Part shown: one piece after another, positions 37,442 through 44,494 of the stretch | How the letters are laid out: each line of letters begins with the position of its first letter | How positions within the stretch are numbered: the stretch's first letter is position 1 | Program-made: the position numbers and the translations under genes | Origin: Cyanobacteriota bacterium | GTDB lineage: Bacteria > Cyanobacteriota > Cyanobacteriia > CACIAM-69d | Assembly (NCBI GenBank): GCA_022402445.1 | Contig: JAKRSF010000013.1 | Location: 248,001 to 312,000 of the forward strand | Direction: 5' to 3' | DNA: 64,000 nucleotides | Notes under the pieces: model-generated | Databases searched by the model: none | Told to the model about the DNA's origin: nothing | Seen by the model: the letters and a program-made list of their open reading frames with translations, nothing else

Positions 37442-38029
37442 ATGCCCGACTCTTTCCCCCCGCCGCCGGATCTTGACCTGCTGACGCGATCGCAGGTGCT
37501 GATGGCCCTGGCCCTGACCGCCGCGCTGCTGCTGCTGTTGGCAAAAGCCTGGATGGTCTTGGGTCAGGCGAGTGTGCTGCCCGTGCAGTTCAGTGGCGGC
37601 GCGATCGCCCTGGGGGGTGGTCTCGGCCTTGCCTTGGCGGGGTTGAGCGCCCTGGCCTATCGCCTGTGGCCCCCCTACAGCGCCAGCGCCGATGCCTACC
37701 TCGATCTGCTGCTGCGGCCCCTCACCTGGACCGATCTGTTTTGGCTGGGCCTGCTGCCTGCCCTGAGCGAAGAGCTGCTGTTTCGGGGGGTGATGCTGCC
37801 CGCCCTGGGGCTCACTTGGTGGGGGATCCTGGCGTCGAGCCTGTGTTTTGGCCTGCTGCACCTGCTGAGTTTGCGCCATTGGCCCTATGCCCTGTGGGCG
37901 GCGACGGTGGGGCTGGTGCTGGGGGTGAGCGCTTGGCTGAGTGGTAATTTGCTGGTGCCCGCGATCGCCCATGCGGCCATCAACTGGCTGTCGAGCGGGG
38001 TTTGGAAACTGCGCCACCGGACCCCCTAG
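37442..38029 (+). CDS. CPBP-family intramembrane glutamic protease
   Basis: 195 residues with about six membrane helices. The Abi/CPBP motifs are in place: EExxxR in LSEELLFRGVMLP, an FxxxH in CFGLLHLLSL, and HxxxN in AIAHAAINWL. Members act as CAAX-prenyl-type or bacteriocin-immunity proteases. The ATG at 37442 is preferred over an upstream in-frame start, since the added 30 residues look non-coding. Substrate unknown. Confidence 0.9.
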   Translation: MPDSFPPPPDLDLLTRSQVLMALALTAALLLLLAKAWMVLGQASVLPVQFSGGAIALGGGLGLALAGLSALAYRLWPPYSASADAYLDLLLRPLTWTDLFWLGLLPALSEELLFRGVMLPALGLTWWGILASSLCFGLLHLLSLRHWPYALWAATVGLVLGVSAWLSGNLLVPAIAHAAINWLSSGVWKLRHRTP

Positions 38030-38196
38030 GGGAACGCTGGGGGCCGCAATTGATCGCGCTGCGCCCCCGCCATCCCAGGGGACTTGAGGGAATGGGCTAA
38101 ACTGGATAGGGCCTTTGGCCGTCGGCGCGATCGCCCCCCGTCCGCCGCCCCCTTGAGCCCACCGCAGTTTTTGGCACCGCGCCGCGATCGCTCCCG

Positions 38197-38844
38197 ATGG
38201 AATTTTCCTCCTCCCTCGCTGTCCGCGAACTTCCGCTTTTTCCCCTGCCGGAGGTGGTGTTGTTCCCTGAGCAACCGCTGCCCCTGCATATTTTTGAATT
38301 TCGCTATCGCATCATGATGAACACGGTCCTCGACAGCGATCGCCGTTTCGGCGTCCTGTTGATCGACCCAACCAGTGGCGAAATCTCCTCCGTGGGCTGC
38401 TGCGCCGAAATCGTGCAATACCAACGGCTGCCCGATGACCGCCTGAAAATGCTCACCCTGGGGCAGCAGCGGTTTCGGGTGCTGGAATATGTCCGCCAAA
38501 AGCCCTACCGGGTGGGCTTGGTGGAATGGATCGAAGACGCCCCGCCCACGGAAAATCTTCAGCCCTTGGCCGATGAGGTTTCGGGCCTGCTCGATGACGT
38601 GGTGCGCCTGTCCGCCAAGCTGAGCAACCGGGACTTTGAAATGCCCGAAGAGGTGCCCACCCTGCCGACGGAGTTGTCCTACTGGATCGCCAGCCGCCTC
38701 TATGGGGTCGCCAGTGAGCAACAGGCGCTGTTGGAACTTCAGGACACGGCGTCGCGGCTGCGGCGGGAGGCGGAAATCCTGGGTACCACCCGCAGTCATC
38801 TGGCGGCCCGCACGGCCCTCAAGGATGTGCTGAAGGACGATTAA
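38197..38844 (+). CDS. LON-peptidase substrate-binding domain protein
   Basis: 215 residues that make up only the N-terminal domain of Lon (LON-SB/PUA-like): RELPLFPLPEVVLFPEQPLPLHIFEFRYR is the diagnostic start. There is no AAA+ or protease domain. The C-terminal 60 residues are helical. Such stand-alone proteins are common in cyanobacteria; a role in substrate recognition or regulation is inferred only. Confidence 0.93.
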   Translation: MEFSSSLAVRELPLFPLPEVVLFPEQPLPLHIFEFRYRIMMNTVLDSDRRFGVLLIDPTSGEISSVGCCAEIVQYQRLPDDRLKMLTLGQQRFRVLEYVRQKPYRVGLVEWIEDAPPTENLQPLADEVSGLLDDVVRLSAKLSNRDFEMPEEVPTLPTELSYWIASRLYGVASEQQALLELQDTASRLRREAEILGTTRSHLAARTALKDVLKDD

Positions 38845-38855
38845 CCTCACCGCAG

Positions 38856-38874
38856 GGGCGGGGTTTCTCCGCCC
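38856..38874 (+). terminator. GC-rich hairpin downstream of the LON-domain gene
   Basis: GGGCGG at 38856-38861 pairs with CCGCCC at 38869-38874 across a 7-nt loop containing TTT, 12 bp after the stop codon. It resembles, in reverse orientation, the hairpin after the sigma factor gene at 19541. No T-tail. Confidence 0.4.
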
Positions 38875-38953
38875 AGCCCCACCGGTCTATCTTGCTTGCC
38901 TGCCCTGACCTCGCGATCGCGGTGCCCAGACTGAACTGGATCGATAGCACGCC

Positions 38954-39847
38954 CTAGGGGACCGGCACCATGCGGTAACTGCCAAAGACCCGCAGGGTTT
39001 CCACCTTTTCCGCGAGCCGGTCGAGGGCCTGGGCCACGCGATCGTCCCCTTGGCCCCCTTCGCAGTCAATGAAGAAAAGATAGTCCCCGAAGGATCGCTG
39101 GGTGGGGCGCGATTCGATGCGGCAGAGGTTAATGCGCTGCTCCGCCAGGATGGCGAGGGGTTCGAGCAGGGCTCCGGGGGCGTTTTCCGGCAGCAGAAAG
39201 GCCAGGGAGGTGTGGGTGCCTTCGCCGGTGCCGGGGGTGCGGGAAAGGCACCAAAAACGGGTGGCGTTGTCCGGGCGATCGCCGATGTGGGTGGCCCGCA
39301 CGGGAACGTCATAGAGGGCGGCGGCGCGCTGGGAGGCGATCGCGGCGATCGCCCCATCATCCCTGAGGCGATCGAGGGCCTCCGTGGTGGAATTGGTAGG
39401 CACCAGTTGCACCTGGGGCAAGTTGGCATTGAGCCAGCGCTGGCACTGGGCCAGGGCCTGGGGGTGGGAATAGACCGCCCGCACCGCCGCCAAATCCGTG
39501 CCGTAGGACAGCAGCACATGGGCGATCGGCAGCACAATCGCCTGATTAACATAAACCCCATCGAGCCGCCAAAGGGTATCGAGGGTCGAGGCAACGCTCC
39601 CCTGGAGGGCATTTTCAACGGGCACCACCGCCCAGTGGGCCGCACCGCTGGCGACCGCCTCCAGGGTTTGGGGAATGCTGGGGTAGGGGCACAGCAGCCC
39701 GCCGCCGAGCCCATCGGCAAAGGCCACCGCCGCCGCCTCGCTGTAGGTGCCGGGGGGACCGAGGTGCGCGATCGCGAGATGGGTCGCCCCATCCCCAGGG
39801 CAGGGCCTAGGGCAAGGATCGGAGGGGGAATTCGGGGGGTGGATCAC
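38954..39847 (-). CDS. pheA: Prephenate dehydratase
   Basis: Converts prephenate to phenylpyruvate in phenylalanine synthesis. 297 residues: the substrate-binding start HLGPPGTYSEAAA, central EALDRLRDDGAIAAIASQRAAALY, the catalytic Thr-Arg-Phe in DNATRFWCLS, and a C-terminal ACT regulatory domain (LEPLAILAEQRINLCRIESRP) for feedback by phenylalanine. There is no chorismate mutase domain. The first 20 residues, rich in proline and glycine, are outside the fold, so translation may begin slightly downstream. Confidence 0.95.
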   Translation of the reverse strand: MIHPPNSPSDPCPRPCPGDGATHLAIAHLGPPGTYSEAAAVAFADGLGGGLLCPYPSIPQTLEAVASGAAHWAVVPVENALQGSVASTLDTLWRLDGVYVNQAIVLPIAHVLLSYGTDLAAVRAVYSHPQALAQCQRWLNANLPQVQLVPTNSTTEALDRLRDDGAIAAIASQRAAALYDVPVRATHIGDRPDNATRFWCLSRTPGTGEGTHTSLAFLLPENAPGALLEPLAILAEQRINLCRIESRPTQRSFGDYLFFIDCEGGQGDDRVAQALDRLAEKVETLRVFGSYRMVPVP

Positions 39848-40158
39848 GGCGGTCCTCCCAGGGAGATCGGGGCAAAAACGGGGGGTGGGGGCTAGGAATG
39901 GGGCGATGGGTGGGGGCTTTGCCCCGATCGCGGGGGCCGTTGGGGAACTGGCCCGTCCGGGCGGGGATCGGTCCGGTCAATCGCTATGATGGACAGTGGC
40001 TTTCCCTAAAAATTGATGTCCCGAGGGTAATGATCCGTTAGGACCGTTAACCATGGGCCATGGATTGGGGGTCGTGGACGTCCGCTGGTCGGCGTCCGCT
40101 GGGGGACAATGGCCGGTCCCGGTTCGCTTTCACGCCTGTGCCTAGGCTGTATTCTCCC
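39848..40158. other. Divergent gap between pheA and the DUF1997 gene
   Basis: No gene. It contains one copy of the 21-bp repeat at 39908-39928 and a TATGAT -10-like hexamer at 39985-39990 reading towards the DUF1997 gene, without a clear -35. Confidence 0.5.
39908..39928 (+). repeat. 21-bp interspersed element, single copy (locus B)
   Basis: One exact unit in inverted orientation relative to locus A (core GGGGGCTTTGCCCC), preceded by GGGGCGAT and followed by CGCGGG. It lies in the pheA/DUF1997 intergenic region. Confidence 0.85.
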
Positions 40159-40767
40159 ATGGCTGCTCCGCCCATTGCCTCATTTTTCGCGTCCCAGGTG
40201 GTACACCTGCCGGTGTCGTCGTCGGTGGCGACGGCCCGCGCTTACCTCCGCAAGCCGCACCGGGTGGTGGATGCGGTGACGGGCACTAGTCAGGTGGAGG
40301 ATCTGGGGGGCGATCGCGTCCGGCTGACCATGCGCCCCCTGACGTTTTTGACGTTGACCTTTCGCCCTCGGGTGGACATGCGGGTATGGACGGACGAGCT
40401 GGGGACGGTGCGCCTGCGATCGCTGGCCTGCGAACTGGAGGGGATTGATTATTTAAACCACCGGTTTTCCCTGGATCTGGTGGGCTATCTCAAGGCGATC
40501 GCGGGGGAGAACGGCACGGCGACCCTGACGGGGGTGGCGGATCTGGGGGTGAAGGTAGAAATTCCTGGCCCCCTGCGATCGCTGCCCCGATCCATGGTGT
40601 TGGCGGCGGGCAATGGGCTGCTGCGGGGGGTGCTGGCGACGGTGGAGGGGCGGCTGCGGCGGGATCTGCTGGCGGACTATGGCCGCTGGATGCGGGCCGC
40701 TACCCTGGGCCAAGAGGCGTCACAACCGCCATCCCAGATGCGCCGCCGGGGCCGCAAGGTGAGCTAG
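40159..40767 (+). CDS. DUF1997 family protein
   Basis: 202 residues without membrane segments or enzymatic motifs. The layout (VVHLPVSSSVATARAYLRKPHRVVDAV, then LTMRPLTFLTLTFRPRVDMRVW) matches the DUF1997 family of cyanobacteria and chloroplasts. The function is unknown; the fold is thought to be related to START/SRPBCC proteins. The ATG at 40159 is used because the 33 residues encoded upstream are unconserved. The stop shares CTAG with the stop of the convergent rnhB. Confidence 0.85.
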   Translation: MAAPPIASFFASQVVHLPVSSSVATARAYLRKPHRVVDAVTGTSQVEDLGGDRVRLTMRPLTFLTLTFRPRVDMRVWTDELGTVRLRSLACELEGIDYLNHRFSLDLVGYLKAIAGENGTATLTGVADLGVKVEIPGPLRSLPRSMVLAAGNGLLRGVLATVEGRLRRDLLADYGRWMRAATLGQEASQPPSQMRRRGRKVS

Positions 40768-41345
40768 AGCGGCAGGGGCAGTTGTTGGCAGGGGCCGAAG
40801 GAGCGCCGATGGTGGGGCGAGGGGCCGTGCTCCCGGAGGGCGGCCATATGCTTGGCGGTCCCATAACCCTTGTTGGCGGCGAGATCGTAGGCGGGATAGG
40901 CCTGGGCGAGGTTGAGGATCAGATCATCGCGCCAGACCTTGGCCAAAATGCTGGCGGCGGCGATCGCGATGGAGGTGCGATCGCCGCCGACTAAGGTTTG
41001 TTGGGGCAGCCGCAGCTTGGGGATGGGCTGGTTGCCGTCGATGTCGCAGCGATCGGGGGGCGGATCAAGCTGGGCGATCGCCCGGTCCATCGCCAGCAGT
41101 GACGCTTGCAGAATATTGATCTGGTCAATTTCCGCCACCGTTGCCGCCGCGATCGCCCAATCGAGGGCCTGGGTCTTGATGACGGGCACGAGGGCCTGAC
41201 GCCGCTTGGGGGAGAGCCGCTTGCTATCGCGCACCCCCGCCGCCGCGAGGGCCGCCGCGCGATCATCGTCGAGCACCACGGCGGCGGCCACCACGGGACC
41301 GAACAAGGCCCCGCGTCCCACCTCATCGACCCCTGCGATGCGCAC
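40764..41345 (-). CDS. rnhB: Ribonuclease HII
   Basis: Removes ribonucleotides and RNA primers from RNA-DNA hybrids. 193 residues: the catalytic Asp-Glu in IAGVDEVGRGALFGPVVAAA, Asp in ILQASLLAMDRAI, and the SIAIAAASILAKVWRD block. It lies 26 bp after rne on the same strand, the usual cyanobacterial rne-rnhB pair, probably one operon. Confidence 0.96.
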   Translation of the reverse strand: MRIAGVDEVGRGALFGPVVAAAVVLDDDRAAALAAAGVRDSKRLSPKRRQALVPVIKTQALDWAIAAATVAEIDQINILQASLLAMDRAIAQLDPPPDRCDIDGNQPIPKLRLPQQTLVGGDRTSIAIAAASILAKVWRDDLILNLAQAYPAYDLAANKGYGTAKHMAALREHGPSPHHRRSFGPCQQLPLPL

Positions 41346-41371
41346 CGGCGGCTCCCCTGGGGTGGCTAGGG

Positions 41372-43711
41372 CTAACCCTTGGCGGCGGAGCGGCGGCGGC
41401 GGCGGCGGGTGCGCTCGCTCGATCCGGCCCCGGCGGTGGCGTCATCGCTAGGGCTGCTGACCTCCGCTTCGGCAATGGTGGCGGCGACGGCGGCGGGGCC
41501 TGAATCTAGATCCAGCTTGGTCTCAACCTTCGTCTCAACCTTCGGCTCAGCCTTCGGCACGGGGACTCCCTTGGGTGTGGGGGTGGTCCGTAGGGCCGTG
41601 GCGGCGGTGGTGTCCTCCGTCGCCGCGATCGCCCCGCGCCCCCGACCCGCCGGACTGGGGATGACCTTCCGCGATCGGCCCCCGCGTCCGGTTCCGGCCT
41701 TCTCATCCGACCCAAGACCATTGCCCTGGGCCGTTTCCAGCACCTCCGATGGCGTCCCCTTGGGCAGCGCATCAGCCTCCCCATCGAGGAGATCCGCCGA
41801 TGGATCCGTCGGCACCACCGCCACGGCCCCCTCCTCCTCAGGAGCGCCCTGGGACGACGATTCCGTCACCAGCAGCAGCGGCGACAGCCCCATCCAGGCA
41901 TACACATCCTGCTGGGCCGGCGTCATGGCAATGCGCACCGGTTCCGGCGGCGGCGCTTCCGGGGCACGGCCACGCCCCCGACCGCGCCGACTCGGCCCCG
42001 TGCCGTTGCTCGTACCCACCGATTCAGCGGTCCCGTTTTCCGATGGCTCCGGCAGCGGCGAAAACTCCTCCAGGGGCTCCGACCCATCCTCATCGAGGGC
42101 CGGCTCGATGGAGCGGGCATTCACCGTAGGACGCGGCAGATTGCCCTGCACATCCCGGCGCGCGGCCCCCTCGACCCGGCCCCGGACCGGTGCGGCCTCC
42201 TCGGTGCCATTGTTGGCGCGGCGGCGGCGGCGACGGCTTCCGCTGCCCTGCTCCTGGTAGCTGGGGTGGTTGCTCAGGTCCAAATCCTGAAACTCTGACG
42301 GTTCCGCCTCCACGGCCCCGGCCCCAGGAATCAGGCTCACCGGATTGGCGGTCACGGCGGCCCTCGATCCCTTGCGGCCACCGCTGGTGCGCGATCGCTG
42401 CAACATGGGCACATTGGGCCGCTCCGAGCCATCACTCACCCCCGGCAGCAGGCTCGAGGCGCTGTCGCTGTTGGCATCGTCCGGCAAATGCACCAGATGG
42501 CCCAGGCCGCCGCAGGTGGGGCAAGCGCGGCCAAACAGTTCATAGATATTCTGCCCCTGGCGCTTGCGGGTCAGTTCCACCAGCCCCAGTTCCGATAGCT
42601 GGGCAATCTGGGGCCGCGCCTTATCCGATCGCAACGCCTTACTAAAATGCTCGAGCACCTGCAAGCGATCGCGGTTCACCTCCATATCAATGAAGTCCAC
42701 CACAATCACCCCCGCGATATTGCGCAACCGCAACTGCCGCGCAATCTCCGCCGCCGCCTCGCAGTTGGTCCACAGCACCGTCTCGCGGGCCGTCGCCGAT
42801 CGCGTAAACGACCCCGAGTTCACATCAATCACCGTCAGAGCCTCCGTCGGCTCAATGATGATGTAGCCCCCCGACGGCAAATCCACCCGAGGTTTGAGGG
42901 CTTCACGGATCGCCGCATTCACCCGGAAATATTCCAGGATCGGCGCGCGATCGCGGTGGTGATCCACCAACACCCCCTGGGGCAGTTTGCCGTGGTTCCA
43001 GGCCGTCAGGTGCTGCTTCACCCGCTTCGTCCCCGTATGGGAATCCGCCACAATGCGGTTCACCTCCGAGGAATACACATCCCGCAGCACCCGCTGAATG
43101 AAATCATCATCCCGAGACAGCAGCGCCGGAGCCCGCGTCGAAGTCGCCTCCTGCTGAATCTCCTCCCACTGCTGCTGGAGCCCCCGGAGATCCTCAATGA
43201 TCGCCTCCTCCGGCACCCCCTCCGCCTCCGTGCGGACCACCAGCCCCATGCCCGCCGGCTTAATCAAAATCGCCAGCGCCCGCAGCCGATGGCGCTCCGC
43301 CTCCTTATCAATGCGGCGCGACAGGTTCACCCCCGCGCTGTGGGGCATCAGCACCAGATAGCGACCGGGCAAACTGATCTTGCCCGTCAGCCGGGGACCT
43401 TTATTCCCCGTCGGCTCCTTCATGATCTGCACCAGCACCTTCTGTTGGGGTGCCAGCAACTCCGTAATCGAGCCCGCCGAACGGCGCAGGCGCAACGGTC
43501 CGAGGTCGGAGACATGGATAAATCCATTGCGCTCCGCATCGCCGATGTTGACGAAGGCCGCATCAATCCCAGGGAGGACGTTCTCGACCACCCCCAGGTA
43601 GATATCGCTGACTTGGTGGCTGCCGGTCGCGACAATCAATTCCTGAACGCGATCTTCGCTAAAAACCGCAGCGATCCGATGCTGCTCGGCAATAACGATT
43701 TGTTTCGGCAT
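41372..43711 (-). CDS. rne: Ribonuclease E/G, cyanobacterial type
   Basis: 779 residues. An S1 domain lies near residues 35-120, followed by the RNase H-like and DNase I-like catalytic parts with metal aspartates in LTVIDVNSGSF and VIVVDFIDMEVNRDR, and the Zn-link cysteines in RACPTCGGLGH near residue 404. After about residue 415 comes a long, poorly conserved, proline-, glycine- and charge-rich region. The C terminus ends TRRRRRRSAAKG, matching the arginine-rich peptide through which cyanobacterial RNase E recruits polynucleotide phosphorylase (described for Anabaena). A GAGGA ribosome site precedes the ATG. Its unusually long gene-free upstream region may be an autoregulatory leader, as in other bacteria. 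Confidence 0.97.
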   Translation of the reverse strand: MPKQIVIAEQHRIAAVFSEDRVQELIVATGSHQVSDIYLGVVENVLPGIDAAFVNIGDAERNGFIHVSDLGPLRLRRSAGSITELLAPQQKVLVQIMKEPTGNKGPRLTGKISLPGRYLVLMPHSAGVNLSRRIDKEAERHRLRALAILIKPAGMGLVVRTEAEGVPEEAIIEDLRGLQQQWEEIQQEATSTRAPALLSRDDDFIQRVLRDVYSSEVNRIVADSHTGTKRVKQHLTAWNHGKLPQGVLVDHHRDRAPILEYFRVNAAIREALKPRVDLPSGGYIIIEPTEALTVIDVNSGSFTRSATARETVLWTNCEAAAEIARQLRLRNIAGVIVVDFIDMEVNRDRLQVLEHFSKALRSDKARPQIAQLSELGLVELTRKRQGQNIYELFGRACPTCGGLGHLVHLPDDANSDSASSLLPGVSDGSERPNVPMLQRSRTSGGRKGSRAAVTANPVSLIPGAGAVEAEPSEFQDLDLSNHPSYQEQGSGSRRRRRRANNGTEEAAPVRGRVEGAARRDVQGNLPRPTVNARSIEPALDEDGSEPLEEFSPLPEPSENGTAESVGTSNGTGPSRRGRGRGRAPEAPPPEPVRIAMTPAQQDVYAWMGLSPLLLVTESSSQGAPEEEGAVAVVPTDPSADLLDGEADALPKGTPSEVLETAQGNGLGSDEKAGTGRGGRSRKVIPSPAGRGRGAIAATEDTTAATALRTTPTPKGVPVPKAEPKVETKVETKLDLDSGPAAVAATIAEAEVSSPSDDATAGAGSSERTRRRRRRSAAKG

Positions 43712-44494
43712 GCATGTTCCTCAAAAACTTGAATGCAGCTAGGTGGACGCTGACACGGCGATATCAAAATCGCGATCGCGTCCTTTGGCATTACGGTCGG
43801 GTGGATGGTTCGGGGCCAGGGGCGGCAGATGGGACGCACGGGCCAAAGCGAAGTCCCTGGCGATTTCCCTGATACGGAGACCGTTGGCTGCAAGGCGGTC
43901 GGCCATGCCCCTCGGGCGGCCGGTGCGCGCCTGCCACGTCAGCCCAGCGGTTGATCGCGGTGCGGTTCGGGGCGCTGCGGTTCGGGGCGCTAAGTAACCG
44001 CAGGGGGTCCGGGCGATCGCAGGGGTGGAGCTTTAGGGTTGGCCCCATCCCGGAGCAATGGTTACGGTACATCTAGAGTCGATGGCGCACGATGGTCCCG
44101 TGACTTGGGGCATCTGCGGCCACTGCGTCCGGATGACGCCGCTTCAATTGCTCGGTGGTGCGAGGCTCCAGCCCCAGTCCTTGGCGATCGAGTTCGTGGC
44201 TCGCGATCGCGCGGTTATGTTCACCAAGGCGGTTGGTCTGATGCACCGCGCCGATTCTAATGCGCGGCGATCAAACAGGGGGTTACCCGTGGGCACCTCC
44301 AGCAACTCGGCTAGGGGTGCGTTTAGCGCTCGGGGTGGGGGTTAAGACTCGGCCTTGGCGAACCCCTTGGGTCGTGCATCCGTCGCGCACGCTAGGGGTT
44401 GGAGCCCGTGTACCTTAGCACTCAGTCTAACAGGTCTTTTGGCAATCTTTGACGCGATGACTGGGGGTGGGGATCACGGGCGGTGGTGAGGGGC
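43712..44494. other. Gene-free leader region upstream of rne
   Basis: About 780 bp between the end of the radical SAM gene and the rne start, both on the minus strand. Open frames here look like GC-rich noise. Long rne 5' leaders that RNase E itself cleaves are known in enterobacteria and Synechocystis; such a leader is the simplest reading. The AT-rich part near 44415-44460 is the best place for a promoter, but I cannot assign hexamers with confidence. Confidence 0.55.

Noticed and set aside
41379-42260. Open frame of about 293 codons antisense to the rne C-terminal region
   Set aside because: Ser/Pro/Arg noise opposite a low-complexity GC-rich coding part; no start context.
42647-43732. 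Long open frame (about 361 codons) antisense to rne
   Set aside because: Composition is His/Arg/Gln/Pro-rich with no family-like pattern; it mirrors the GC-rich rne gene, which is certain.
44058-44345. Possible 95-codon gene between rne and the radical SAM gene
   Set aside because: No recognisable pattern, weak start context, and it lies antisense to the probable rne leader.
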